From the NCBI RefSeq assembly GCF_040219615.1, contig NZ_JAVJSE010000044.1:1-64000 (forward strand): 64,000 bases of DNA, written 5' to 3'. This DNA is from Thalassobaculum_A sp040219615 (GTDB taxonomy: Bacteria; Pseudomonadota; Alphaproteobacteria; Thalassobaculales; Thalassobaculaceae). Both the position numbers and the translations under genes were made by a program. A model generated the notes under the pieces. That model was not told the DNA's origin. It made no database searches and saw only the letters and a program-made list of their open reading frames with translations. Shown in pieces: positions 14,790-23,507 of this stretch (within the stretch, counting starts at the first letter, position 1; the number at the start of each line of letters is the position of its first letter).

Positions 14790-16535
14790 ATGGCCGGTGC
14801 GCTCGACGTTGCGCAGATTGCCGCGACCGGCGCCCCGTTGGTCGTCGCGGCACTCTGCGTCTTCGCCTACCGCCGGGGCCTTGGCGGGCGATACCTGCTG
14901 ACCTGGGCGGTGGGCCATCTCGCCCTCGCCCTCACCTTCGGAATCGTCGCCCACGCCGAGCCCACCGCCGTCGCCCCCGGCCTCGACCCGCTCTGGTCGT
15001 CCGCGATCTTCGGACTGCTCGTCTTTGGCCTCGCGCTGCTGTTCGGCGTCCTCGACATCGAGACCGAGACCGTCGGCTTCCGAAGGGGCCTCCTGCTGAC
15101 GGTCGCGCTGGCCGGCATCGCGGTCATCGCCGGCGGGCTCGATCCGAGGATACTGGTCTTCCTGGTGCTTCCCGGTTTCGGCGCCATCTCCATCGCCGCC
15201 GGGGTCCTGCTGTTGGTTCGCCGACGCTCCCCGGCCTATGTGGTGGCCGGCGCCATCCTTCTGCTGCGGGCCGGGAACGGCCTGCTGTTCGCGTGGTCCG
15301 TACGGCAGACCGGCCTTCTCGACGTCCCGGCGTACATCGCGCCGGCGTCGATCTTCCTCAACTTCCTGACCGGCATCGCCCTGCTGCTGGTCGCCATCGA
15401 TGACGCATGGCAGCGGCTCGGCGCCCTGCTGACAGAGACCCGCGCGGCCAAGGCGGTTTCGGAGGCGATTCTCAACGTGGCGCCAGTATCGATCCTGCAG
15501 AAGAACGCCGATCTGCGGATCGTGAATGCCAACCCCTACGCCGTCCGACTGATGCAGCAGTTGTCGCCGGGTATCGGGAACATCGTGGGCCTGCGGTCCG
15601 CCGAAATGACGCCCGGAGCGGAATCGCGGATGGGCGAGGAGATCGACCGGCAGCTCCTTGGGGCGCCGGAGACCGGGCCGCGGGAGTACGAAGCGACCTA
15701 CGCCAGCTCGTCCGGCGCGGAAGTGACGCTGCTGGTCCGCAAGGCCGCCCTGCTCGACGAGAACGGCAAGGCGTTCGGCACGATCTCGGTCTCGTCCGAC
15801 ATCTCGGCCCTCAAGCGGTCCCAGGCGCAGCTGCTCGAGATGTTCGAGCGGGCCGAACAGGCGAACCGGATCAAGACCGACTTCCTCGCCAACATGAGCC
15901 ACGAATTGCGGACGCCCCTGAACGGCATCAGCGGCTTCGCGGACATGCTCGCGGAGGGATATCTCGGCGCCCTCAACGCGCGGCAGATCGACTACGTCCA
16001 GAATATCCGGTCTTCCAGCCGGGCGATGCTGGGCCTGGTGTCGGACATCCTCGACCTGTCCAGGCTGACGACCGGCCAGCTGGACCTGCATGTCGGGCCC
16101 GTCGACATCTGCGAGGTGCTCGAGGCGATCGTGGCGGCCGTCCAGCCGATGGCCGGCGAACGCGGCGTGCGCCTGCAGCTCGAATGCCCGCAGATCATCG
16201 TCGAGGCCGACCAGCGGGCGATCCTGCAGGCGCTGAGCAACCTGGTCGACAACGCGATTCGCTTCAACCGACCGGGCGGCAGCGTCCGGATCTCGGCGAC
16301 GCAGCACGACGGCAGCACCCTGGTCATGGTCGCCGACACCGGCCCCGGCATGACCCCGGAGCAGATCGCCGCCTCCGGCGATCCGTTCCAGCGCGGCGAT
16401 CCCCTGAAGGCCCGGCCGGGCGGCGGCTCGGGCCTCGGCCTGGCGGTTGCGCGCGGGCTGATCGAGGCGCATGGCGGTCGCCTGGACATCGAGAGCCGCA
16501 ACGGCGAAGGCTGCCGGGTCACGGTCCGGATCTGA
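14790..16535 (+). CDS. Membrane sensor histidine kinase with PAS domain
   Basis: The product has 581 residues. About seven hydrophobic helices occupy residues 5-210, with no evident periplasmic sensor loop. A PAS-like domain covers about 225-345 (NVAPVSILQKNADLRIVNAN). A HisKA domain has the phosphorylated His 371 in FLANMSHELRTPLNG, and an HATPase_c domain has NLVDNAIRFN, ADTGPGM and GGGSGLGLAVARG. The ATG at 14790 has GAGG upstream; the open frame extends further but only through the rpmF promoter region. No response regulator is adjacent, so it is an orphan kinase. The signal may be membrane-borne or sensed by the PAS domain. Confidence 0.92.
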   Translation: MAGALDVAQIAATGAPLVVAALCVFAYRRGLGGRYLLTWAVGHLALALTFGIVAHAEPTAVAPGLDPLWSSAIFGLLVFGLALLFGVLDIETETVGFRRGLLLTVALAGIAVIAGGLDPRILVFLVLPGFGAISIAAGVLLLVRRRSPAYVVAGAILLLRAGNGLLFAWSVRQTGLLDVPAYIAPASIFLNFLTGIALLLVAIDDAWQRLGALLTETRAAKAVSEAILNVAPVSILQKNADLRIVNANPYAVRLMQQLSPGIGNIVGLRSAEMTPGAESRMGEEIDRQLLGAPETGPREYEATYASSSGAEVTLLVRKAALLDENGKAFGTISVSSDISALKRSQAQLLEMFERAEQANRIKTDFLANMSHELRTPLNGISGFADMLAEGYLGALNARQIDYVQNIRSSSRAMLGLVSDILDLSRLTTGQLDLHVGPVDICEVLEAIVAAVQPMAGERGVRLQLECPQIIVEADQRAILQALSNLVDNAIRFNRPGGSVRISATQHDGSTLVMVADTGPGMTPEQIAASGDPFQRGDPLKARPGGGSGLGLAVARGLIEAHGGRLDIESRNGEGCRVTVRI

Positions 16536-16626
16536 AGAGCGCGCACCGCGGTCACACGACCGTCACGTGTTCTCCGTACAGACGTGGCAATCTGTTCCTC
16601 CTTCCGCGACCCGACGGCTCCGCCCC

Positions 16627-17766
16627 ATGACCACAGTCTTCCGCAACGCCCGCCTCGTCCTGCCCGACCGCGTAATCGACGGGACCCTCGCGGTCGCCGA
16701 CGGCCGGATCGCCGCCGTCGACGACGGCCCGGCCGCCCCGGCCGGTGCGCTCGACCTGCAGGGCGACTACCTGATGCCCGGCCTGGTCGACCTGCACAGC
16801 GACAACGTCGAGAACCACTACCAGCCGCGCCCGCAGGTCTACTGGGATCCGGTAGCGGCAGCGGTGAACCACGACGGCGAGGTCGCGGTGTCCGGCATCA
16901 CCACGATCTTCGACGCGCTGTGCCTCGGCCTGACCGAGAAGGGCGAGCTCAGGGCCAGCCACCTGCGACCGCTGATCGGCGGCATCGCCGGCGCCAAGGC
17001 CGCCGGCATGCTGCGCGCCGACCACCGCGTCCATCTGCGCTGCGAGGTGATCGGCCCGAAGGTGCTGGACCAGCTCGCGACCTTCGACGACGACCCGCTG
17101 GTCGGGCTGGTGTCGGTCATGGATCACGCCCCGGGGCAGCGCCAGACCGCCGACCTCGACATCTGGTACCGGTTGCGGCGCGAGAACGACGGCCTGACCG
17201 AGGAGGAGATACGGGCCGACTTCGAGCGGCTGACCGTGGCCTCGCGCGAGCTCGGTCCGCGCCAGCGCCGGGCGGTGGCGGCCTGGGCGCGCGACCGCCG
17301 CCTCGGACTCGCCAGCCATGACGACCAGACCGGCGAGCACGTGGCGGAATCGGCCGAGATCGGCTGCACGATCGCCGAGTTCCCGACCACCGTCGAAGCC
17401 GCCGCCGCCTGTCGCCGGCATGGCCTGGCGGTGATGATGGGCGGCCCGAACCTGGTGCGCGGCCGGTCCTCCTACGGCAACGTCACGGCCCGCGATCTCG
17501 CGGCCGACGGCCTGCTCGACATCGTGTCCTCGGACTACGTGCCGGCCAGCATGCTGCACGCCGCCTTCACCCTGGCCGACTCGGTCGCGGGCTGGGACCT
17601 TTCGCGCGCCGTGCGGACCGTTACCGCGGCTCCGGCCGATGCCGCCGGTCTCGCCGACCGCGGGCGGCTGGCACCGGGCCTGCGCGCCGACCTGGTCCGG
17701 GCGCGGCTGGTCGACGGCCGGCCGGTGGTGCGCGGCGTCTGGGTCGCCGGCGAGCGGGTGGCGTGA
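16627..17766 (+). CDS. phnM: PhnM-like amidohydrolase (RPnTP diphosphatase family)
   Basis: The product is 379 residues. PhnM hydrolyses alpha-D-ribose 1-methylphosphonate 5-triphosphate to the monophosphate in the C-P lyase pathway. Family marks are PGLVDLHSDNVENHYQPRP (metal ligands), VMDHAPGQRQ, GLASHDDQTGEHV, VMMGGPNLVRG and VSSDYVPASMLHAAF. Length and motif order agree with PhnM. No other phn genes are in the window, which is odd because phnM usually sits with phnG-L. The downstream lipoprotein amidase overlaps it by four bases (GTGA). Either the rest of the pathway is elsewhere or this is a paralogue with another substrate. Confidence 0.85.
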   Translation: MTTVFRNARLVLPDRVIDGTLAVADGRIAAVDDGPAAPAGALDLQGDYLMPGLVDLHSDNVENHYQPRPQVYWDPVAAAVNHDGEVAVSGITTIFDALCLGLTEKGELRASHLRPLIGGIAGAKAAGMLRADHRVHLRCEVIGPKVLDQLATFDDDPLVGLVSVMDHAPGQRQTADLDIWYRLRRENDGLTEEEIRADFERLTVASRELGPRQRRAVAAWARDRRLGLASHDDQTGEHVAESAEIGCTIAEFPTTVEAAAACRRHGLAVMMGGPNLVRGRSSYGNVTARDLAADGLLDIVSSDYVPASMLHAAFTLADSVAGWDLSRAVRTVTAAPADAAGLADRGRLAPGLRADLVRARLVDGRPVVRGVWVAGERVA

Positions 17767-18500
17767 CCGGGGGGCTTCGACCGCTGGCGCTGGCGGGTGC
17801 GCTGGCGCTCTCGGCCTGCGCCGCGCCGCCCGGGACCTGCGCGCCGCCGCGGATCGTCGTCGACATCGGCCACACCCCGGACGCCCCCGGCACCGTGAGC
17901 GCCGCCGGTGTGCCGGAGTTGACCTTCAACCGTAGTTTCGCGGAACGGCTGACCACGGCCCTGCGACGACGGCTACCGGCGGACGGCACGGTTCGGACGG
18001 TCTCGATCGGCGACCCCGACCAGAAGCTCGACCGCCGGGTCGCCGCCATCGCGGCGCAGCGTCCGTCCCTGATCCTGTCGATCCACCACGACTCGGTCCA
18101 GGAGCGCTACCTGACCCGCCGGACCGTGGACGGGATGGAGTTGACCCAGACCGACGCGGCTGCCGGCTTCTCGCTGTTCGTGCCCGCCGACACTCCGGTC
18201 GCCGCCGGCAGCCTGGCCGCCGCGCAGGCGGTCGCCGACGCGCTGGCCGTGGCGGGCGAACGGCCCAGCCTGCATCACGCCGAGCCGATCCCCGGCGAGA
18301 ACCGCCGCCTGCTCGACCCGGCGCGCGGAATCTACGCCGGCGACTTCCTGAAGATCCTGCGCACCGCGACGGCGCCGGCCGTGCTGGTCGAGGTGGGGGT
18401 GATCAAGAACCCGGTCGAGGAGCACCGGCTGTCCGATCCGGCGACGGCCGACCGAATGGCCGATGCCCTGGCACGCGCCACGGCATCGGCCTGCTTCTGA
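17763..18500 (+). CDS. N-acetylmuramoyl-L-alanine amidase (Amidase_3), lipoprotein
   Basis: This 245-residue zinc amidase cuts the MurNAc-L-Ala bond of peptidoglycan. The N-terminus is a lipoprotein signal with lipobox LSAC (Cys about 19), so it is anchored in the periplasm. Zinc and catalytic positions appear in VVDIGHTPDAPG, LILSIHHDSVQE and VLVEVGVIKNPVEEHR. It is short and lacks AMIN or SPOR targeting domains. The GTG at 17763 overlaps the phnM-like stop, an unusual coupling of a phosphonate-type hydrolase and a wall enzyme. No EnvC/NlpD-like activator is nearby. Confidence 0.85.
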   Translation: MTGGLRPLALAGALALSACAAPPGTCAPPRIVVDIGHTPDAPGTVSAAGVPELTFNRSFAERLTTALRRRLPADGTVRTVSIGDPDQKLDRRVAAIAAQRPSLILSIHHDSVQERYLTRRTVDGMELTQTDAAAGFSLFVPADTPVAAGSLAAAQAVADALAVAGERPSLHHAEPIPGENRRLLDPARGIYAGDFLKILRTATAPAVLVEVGVIKNPVEEHRLSDPATADRMADALARATASACF

Positions 18501-18519
18501 AACGCCCGGATCGGCTACC

Positions 18520-18924
18520 CTACGCCGGCGGTCGCACGGCCAGGACCCGCAGCGAATGCCGGCCGCCCTGCGGCGAAGCGAACTCGATCGCCTGGCCTTC
18601 CGAGAGTCCGAGCAGCGCCGCGCCGACCGGGGTCAGGATGGATACCGTGCCCTTCGCGATGTCGGCATCAATCGGCAGGGTAAGCCTGACTTCGCGGGGC
18701 TCGGTACCGTCGAGCTGATAGTGCACGGTCGAGCCGATCTGCACGGTGCCGGCCGGGACGGCATCGTCGGAGACGATGGTCGCACGGTCCAACTCGCGAA
18801 GTAGCTGGCGGGCGACATGCGGGGACCGCGCAGCTGCGGCGTCCGCCATGTCGCTGAGCCTGTCATAGGCCGAGGCCGAGACCACGATCTCGGGCATACC
18901 GTCGGGATTGCCTGTGGATTGCAC
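18520..18924 (-). CDS. Rnk-like / GreA-GreB family C-terminal domain protein
   Basis: This 134-residue protein has a short N-terminal helical part (MPEIVVSASAYDRLSDMAD) and a C-terminal GreA/GreB-type FKBP-like domain (VQIGSTVHYQLDG, KGTVSILTPVGAALLGLSEG). It lacks the long coiled-coil of GreA. This is the layout of Rnk, the nucleoside diphosphate kinase regulator that binds RNA polymerase near its secondary channel. The GTG at 18924 is supported by GAGGAG 8 bases upstream. Its gene is convergent with the amidase gene, and 299 bases of non-coding DNA lie upstream. Confidence 0.82.
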   Translation of the reverse strand: MQSTGNPDGMPEIVVSASAYDRLSDMADAAAARSPHVARQLLRELDRATIVSDDAVPAGTVQIGSTVHYQLDGTEPREVRLTLPIDADIAKGTVSILTPVGAALLGLSEGQAIEFASPQGGRHSLRVLAVRPPA

Positions 18925-19223
18925 GGGAGACTCCTCATGATGCTACCGGGAGCGCGGCGACGGACTTCGTCGCGACGACACTCGACCGGATTGTCTTACG
19001 GTTGATCTGGGTCGTGATGGAAAGCCGCTTGGCGGCCATGCGCCCTGTTGTCCCCGGCGGCTCGCGGCCGAAACGCTCCCCCGATCCCGGAGGCGCATCT
19101 GTCCGGGTCGAGGGTCAGGTTTCCGCGAGCAGACAACTCGTTCTGATCACGGGCATTTTAGCGCGGCGCTTCATGAGGGATGACGTGGGTATCGGGCGTT
19201 CGGTTGTCAAGCCGCCCTGTCGC
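18925..19223. other. Intergenic region upstream of the Rnk-like gene
   Basis: These 299 bases contain no credible gene. The segment holds the Shine-Dalgarno of the Rnk-like gene and presumably its promoter. A TTGACA hexamer lies on the minus strand at 19205-19210 but lacks a good -10 at the right spacing. No repeat or hairpin stands out. Confidence 0.6.
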
Positions 19224-19712
19224 CTACGTGCTCGCGCCACCGGCTTCCGGGTCGAAGCTGTAGCGGAAATCGCAATGCGGGGCGCCACCCATGATGGTCT
19301 GGGTGCGCTCCAGGGTGATCCGCGGGTCGAAGCCCTGGCAGAAGGTGCCGTCGCGGCCGCAGGACAGCAGGTGGCCGATGTCGCCGAGCCCCATCTCGCG
19401 GTACATCTCGGAGTAGCGGCAGCGGGTGACGTTGAAGTCGAGGCGGTCATGCGCCCGACCCACCTCCTCGATCTCCAGCGCACCGTTCGCCGTCCAGTGC
19501 TTCTGGATGGCGGCGAAGCCGTCGATGCCCAACTGTCCGCCCGATGCCTCGGCGAAGCTCCGGCCCTGGGCGATCGCCGCCTTCTCGATGGCGGCCCCCA
19601 GGATCGCCTGGGCGGCCTCGACCCCGAGGCGCGCGACCATCTCGTCGTAGATCGGCTTGATGACCCGGGCCTCGATCCGCCGCTGCTCCAGGATCGGCAG
19701 TTGCTCGCTCAT
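19224..19712 (-). CDS. L-2-amino-thiazoline-4-carboxylic acid hydrolase-family protein
   Basis: This 162-residue protein resembles the ATC-hydrolase family (named for conversion of aminothiazoline carboxylate to N-carbamoyl-L-cysteine; many members are uncharacterised). Seen are conserved DFNVTRCRYSEMYREMG, LLSCGRDGTFCQGFDP and CDFRY motifs, where clustered cysteines and aspartates may bind metal or act in catalysis. The start at 19712 overlaps the GST stop by four bases. It is the last gene of the long minus-strand block. The role within it is unknown; assignment rests on motif pattern. Confidence 0.72.
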   Translation of the reverse strand: MSEQLPILEQRRIEARVIKPIYDEMVARLGVEAAQAILGAAIEKAAIAQGRSFAEASGGQLGIDGFAAIQKHWTANGALEIEEVGRAHDRLDFNVTRCRYSEMYREMGLGDIGHLLSCGRDGTFCQGFDPRITLERTQTIMGGAPHCDFRYSFDPEAGGAST

Positions 19713-20389
19713 GTCCGTTCCTCCTGCGTCACCGGCCGCGACAGCAGGCGGTCGGCCGCCGCCACCTCGGCCGTCACCGCCGCCACCGCCGGTCGCGCCG
19801 CCACCCGGTCGTACCACGCCTCCAGGTCGGGGACCGCATCCGTGCCGGGGCCGCCGAGGCGCTGCGCATACATGACGCTCATATACATGGCGATATCGGC
19901 GATCGAGTAGCCGCCGCACAGATACGGGCCCTCCAGCCTGGCCGCCACCAGCCCGTACAGGGCCGCGAGCTCGCCCTCGGCCTTGGCCGCGTCATCGGCC
20001 AGCTGGCGCCGCCGCACCGGGTCCGGGTTCTCCGGCTCGGTGCGGTACATCAGGCGCTGAAGCGGGCGCAGCAGGACCTCGTCGGCCATCAGCTCCAGCA
20101 TCCGGCATCGGGCCCGCGCCTTCGGTTCGCGCGGCAGAAGTCGCGGCTCCGGGTAGGCATCGTCCAGGTACTCGAGGATCACCGTGGAATCGAACAGCGT
20201 CAGGTCGCCGTCGACCAGCACCGGCACCTGGCCCTTTGGGTTGGCGGCCAGCACCGCCGGATGCTTCGGCGAATATCCCTCGGTCTGCGAGAACGCCACC
20301 ATCTCGCGCTCGCAGGCGAGGCCCTTCTCGGCGAGGGCGATCTCGACCTTGCGGGCGAACAGGCTGAGCGGTCCCGAGTACAGTTTCAC
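19709..20389 (-). CDS. Glutathione S-transferase family protein
   Basis: This 226-residue two-domain GST has an N-terminal thioredoxin-like half (MKLYSGPLSLFARKVEIAL, with Ser near 6-9 as the probable thiol-activating residue). NPKGQVPVLVDGDLTLFDS contains the cis-Pro and Ser for glutathione binding. A helical C-terminal half ends with PYLCGGYSIADIAMYMS (N-capping box). It is cytoplasmic and conjugates or isomerises electrophiles with glutathione. GTG start at 20389. Coupling to the ATC-hydrolase-like gene suggests handling of a thioether or thiazoline compound, which is inference only. Confidence 0.9.
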   Translation of the reverse strand: MKLYSGPLSLFARKVEIALAEKGLACEREMVAFSQTEGYSPKHPAVLAANPKGQVPVLVDGDLTLFDSTVILEYLDDAYPEPRLLPREPKARARCRMLELMADEVLLRPLQRLMYRTEPENPDPVRRRQLADDAAKAEGELAALYGLVAARLEGPYLCGGYSIADIAMYMSVMYAQRLGGPGTDAVPDLEAWYDRVAARPAVAAVTAEVAAADRLLSRPVTQEERT

Positions 20390-20462
20390 GGCGAGGCTCC
20401 GTCACGGTTGCGACGAGAACATACAAGGAACATCCGGCGACGCAAAGCGTGCCGTTCGGTCT

Positions 20463-21239
20463 TCAGCGGGCGCTGTACCCTCCGTCGAGCAGAAGGTCCG
20501 CGCCGGTCATGAAGCTGCTCTCGTCGGACGCCAGGTAGACCGCGCCCTTGGCCATCTCTTCCGGGCGGCCGAGCCGGCCGAGCGGGTGCATCGGCTTGCC
20601 CCACTCCTCCTCCGCCCGCTCCGGACTGCCATGGCGCGAGAACAGCCGGTCGGTGGCGGTGCCGCCCGGCGACAGGGTGTTCACCCGGATCCCGTCGGCG
20701 GCGTGGTCGAGCGCCATCACCTTGGCCAGCTGCACCAGCCCGCCCTTGGTGGTGCAGTAGGCCGCACTGCCGGGATTGCCGACCCGGGCCATCTGCGAGG
20801 CGGTCAGGATCACCGAGCCGCCGCCGGCCCGCTTGAGATGCGGGATGCCGTGCTTGCACAGGTGGAAGGCGCCGGTCAGGTTGACCGCCAGCGCCTGCGC
20901 CCAGTCGGCGTCGTCCAGGTCCTCGACGGTGGCGGCCGGGGTCAGGGTCGCGGCGTTGGCCACCAGCACGTTCAGGCCACCGAACGCCTCGACCGCGGCG
21001 TCCACCGCGTCGAGCACGGAGTCGGTCGAGCGCACGTCGCAGTAGCCGCCCTCGGCCTTGCCGCCGGCGGCCCGGATGGCCGCGGCCACCGCCTCCGCCT
21101 CGGCGCCGTGCAGGTCGGCGCACCACACCGCCCCGCCCTCGGCCGCGAACGCCTCGACGATCGCCTTGCCGATGCCGCGCGCGGCCCCGGTCACGATCGC
21201 CGCCTTGTCGGCCAGCCGGCCGCGCTCCGCTCCGGACAT
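20463..21239 (-). CDS. SDR-family oxidoreductase
   Basis: This 258-residue classical short-chain dehydrogenase/reductase has VTGAARGIGKAIVEAFAAEG (TGxxxGxG), an Asp after beta-2 (WCADLHGAEA) favouring NAD, VANAATLTP (NNAG equivalent), and the catalytic SQMARVGNPGSAAYCTTKGG with Tyr-x3-Lys. It is the gene after the alpha/beta hydrolase, separated by two bases, in the TRAP operon direction. It probably oxidises a hydroxyl intermediate of the imported acid. Confidence 0.9.
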   Translation of the reverse strand: MSGAERGRLADKAAIVTGAARGIGKAIVEAFAAEGGAVWCADLHGAEAEAVAAAIRAAGGKAEGGYCDVRSTDSVLDAVDAAVEAFGGLNVLVANAATLTPAATVEDLDDADWAQALAVNLTGAFHLCKHGIPHLKRAGGGSVILTASQMARVGNPGSAAYCTTKGGLVQLAKVMALDHAADGIRVNTLSPGGTATDRLFSRHGSPERAEEEWGKPMHPLGRLGRPEEMAKGAVYLASDESSFMTGADLLLDGGYSAR

Positions 21240-21241
21240 GG

Positions 21242-22132
21242 CTATTTCTCCTCGGCCGGGGTGACGATACCGCCGGACAACGAGCGCGGATCCCGCAGGG
21301 TCCAGCGCCCGCTCTCGACGGTGTGCAGGAAGTCCTCGACCACGGCGTTGAACAGTGCCGGTTCCTCGAGGTTCATGGTGTGGCCGGTCTTCGGCAGCAC
21401 CGACAGCGCTGCCGACGGGATGTTGCGCTTCATGAAGTTGCCGGGATCGAGGCAGGGCTCGTCCTCGTCGCCGTTGACGATCAGGGTCGGCACCGTCAGC
21501 GCCCGCATCTCCTCGACCAGGTCGTAAAGCGACGGCCGGCGCGCCTGCACGCCCCGCATGGTGTTGGCCGAACCCAGGGTCGAATGCTCGCGGAGCTGGG
21601 TCTCGAACTCCTTCCAGCCGCGCGGGTCCTTGGCCTGGAACTGCACCCGGGTCGGGCCGATCGCATAGGACTTGCCGACCACATCCATGCCCTCCGCGGC
21701 GATCCGGGCGGCCGTCGCCTCGGTCTCCAGGCGGAACTGCTCGCGCTTGTCGGCCTCGGCACCGTAGCCGCAGCCGGCGACGGTCAGCGACAGCGCCCGG
21801 TCGGGGTAGCGGAAGCCGAAATGCAGGGTGGCGAACCCGCCCATCGACAGGCCGACAACATGGGCGGCGTCGATCCCGAGGCCGTCCAGCACCGAGCGGA
21901 TGTCGTCGCGGGCGCGGTCCTGGCTGTAGGACTCGTGGCTCTCCGGCACGTCCGAGGGCGGATAGCCGCGGGCGCAGTAGCTGATGCAGCGATAGCGCCG
22001 CCCGAAATGCCGCATCTGCGGCTCCCAGGCCCGCCAGTCGCCGGCATATTCATGGACGAAGACGATCGGCGTACCCTCGCCGACCTCCTCGAAATACAGC
22101 TTCACACCGTCGTCGGTGGTGACGTGCGGCAT
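21242..22132 (-). CDS. Alpha/beta-fold hydrolase
   Basis: This 296-residue alpha/beta hydrolase resembles 3-oxoadipate enol-lactonase and haloperoxidase-like esterases. Visible are VFVHEYAGDWRAWEPQ (oxyanion region), VVGLSMGGFATLHFG with the nucleophilic Ser, IVNGDEDEPC (acid region) and PKTGHTMNLEEPALF with the catalytic His. No signal peptide. It follows dctM by 33 bases in the same direction and so is likely co-transcribed with the TRAP system, hydrolysing an ester or lactone form of the substrate. Confidence 0.88.
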   Translation of the reverse strand: MPHVTTDDGVKLYFEEVGEGTPIVFVHEYAGDWRAWEPQMRHFGRRYRCISYCARGYPPSDVPESHESYSQDRARDDIRSVLDGLGIDAAHVVGLSMGGFATLHFGFRYPDRALSLTVAGCGYGAEADKREQFRLETEATAARIAAEGMDVVGKSYAIGPTRVQFQAKDPRGWKEFETQLREHSTLGSANTMRGVQARRPSLYDLVEEMRALTVPTLIVNGDEDEPCLDPGNFMKRNIPSAALSVLPKTGHTMNLEEPALFNAVVEDFLHTVESGRWTLRDPRSLSGGIVTPAEEK

Positions 22133-22165
22133 GGTGCGGCCCTCCAGGCGCTGATCGATGGGCGT

Positions 22166-23452
22166 TCAGTAGAACAGGCGCGGCAACCACAGGGCAATGG
22201 CCGGGAACGCGACGAGCAGGCCGATCATCACGAACATGCTCAGCACGAACGGAATGATGCCGATCATCACGTCGTTCATCGACCCGCGTCCGCGCACCCC
22301 CTGCACCACGTAGAGATTGACGCCGATCGGCGGGGTGATCAGCGCGGTCTCCAGCATCACCATCAGCAGGATCCCGAACCACACCGGATCGTAGCCGAGA
22401 GCGACCACGATCGGGGTGATGATCGGGGCCGTTGTGATCAGCATGGAGAGCGTCTCCATGAAACAGCCGAGGATCAGGTAGAAGGCGATGATGATCAGCA
22501 GGGTCTCGAACGGGTCGAGCCCGAGCGAGGTGATGAACTGGGCGAGTGCCTGGGTCAGTCCGATCATCCCGAGCACGAAGTTCAGGAAGATCGCCGCCAC
22601 GATGATCAGCATGACCATCGCGGTGGTGCGCATGGTCCCCTCGATCGCCTGCCGCAGCATGTCCAGGGTGAGGCTGCGGTTCCGGGCGGCGAGCACGAGG
22701 GCGGCGATCACCCCCAGCGAGGCGGCCTCCGTCGGCGTGGCGATACCGGCGTAGATCGAGCCGACCACCACCAGGAAGATCGCCAGCGGGGGCAGCAGGT
22801 CCGGTAGCACGCGGAACCGGTCGGCCCAGCTGGTCCGGACATGGCTGCCGTCCAGGCTCGGCCGGATCAGGCAGAAGACCACCACCATGACCATGAACAG
22901 CGCCGCCAGCATGAAGCCGGGAATGAAGCCGGCGAGATAGAGCTCGGGCACCGAGGTGTCGGTCAGCATCCCGTAGACGATCAGGTTGATCGACGGCGGG
23001 ATCAGGATGCCGAGCGTGCCGCCGGCCGCCAGCGTGCCCAAGAACAGCCGCTCGTTGTAGCCGCGCTTGTCGACCTCCGGCAGGGCCACGGTCCCGATCG
23101 TCGCCGCGGTCGCCACGCTCGACCCGGAGGTCGCGGCGAACAGGGCGCAAGCGCCGACATTCGAGTGCATCAGGCCACCGGGAAGCCATGACAGCCACTG
23201 CGCCAGGGCGGTGTACATGCGTTGCGCGATGCCGGCCCGCAGCAGGATCTCCCCGAGCAGCACGAACATCGGGATCGCGAACAGCAGGTAGTCGATCGAG
23301 GTCTGCCAGGCGTTCTCGGCGAGCCCGCGCCACAGGTAGCCGCCCGAGAACAGCTGGTCGAGCGCCAGGCCGAGGGTTCCGAGCACCGCGGCGATCGGAA
23401 TGCTCAGGGCGATCATCGCCAGCAGAATCAGCAGGGTGGTTCCCAGCATCAT
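22166..23452 (-). CDS. dctM: TRAP transporter large permease (DctM)
   Basis: A full-length 428-residue DctM with about 12 hydrophobic segments. Characteristic stretches are SGSSVATAATIGTVALPE, GGTLGILIPPSINLIVYG and GIATPTEAASLGVIAALV, plus the end ALITPPIGVNLYVVQG. It forms the ion-coupled channel with DctQ. GGAG precedes the ATG at 23452. A stem-loop at 23470-23507 separates it from dctQ. Downstream enzymes (hydrolase, SDR) follow closely. Confidence 0.95.
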   Translation of the reverse strand: MMLGTTLLILLAMIALSIPIAAVLGTLGLALDQLFSGGYLWRGLAENAWQTSIDYLLFAIPMFVLLGEILLRAGIAQRMYTALAQWLSWLPGGLMHSNVGACALFAATSGSSVATAATIGTVALPEVDKRGYNERLFLGTLAAGGTLGILIPPSINLIVYGMLTDTSVPELYLAGFIPGFMLAALFMVMVVVFCLIRPSLDGSHVRTSWADRFRVLPDLLPPLAIFLVVVGSIYAGIATPTEAASLGVIAALVLAARNRSLTLDMLRQAIEGTMRTTAMVMLIIVAAIFLNFVLGMIGLTQALAQFITSLGLDPFETLLIIIAFYLILGCFMETLSMLITTAPIITPIVVALGYDPVWFGILLMVMLETALITPPIGVNLYVVQGVRGRGSMNDVMIGIIPFVLSMFVMIGLLVAFPAIALWLPRLFY

Positions 23453-23469
23453 GATCGCCGATCTCCGTC

Positions 23470-23507
23470 AGAGCGTGAGAATGTGTGCCGGGACATCCAC
23501 ACGCTCT
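23470..23507 (-). promoter_or_regulatory. Intercistronic stem-loop between dctQ and dctM
   Basis: AGAGCGTG (23470-23477) pairs with CACGCTCT (23500-23507); an inner ATGT/ACAT pair (23481-23484, 23493-23496) extends the stem across a 3x3 internal loop. It begins at the dctQ stop codon. It could tune dctM translation or mRNA stability. It lacks a T-run, so it is not a standard terminator. Confidence 0.6.

Noticed and set aside
19002..19910. 302-codon plus-strand frame over the ATC-hydrolase-like gene
   Set aside because: The minus-strand gene is coupled to the GST gene and has conserved Cys/Asp motifs; the plus frame is shadow.
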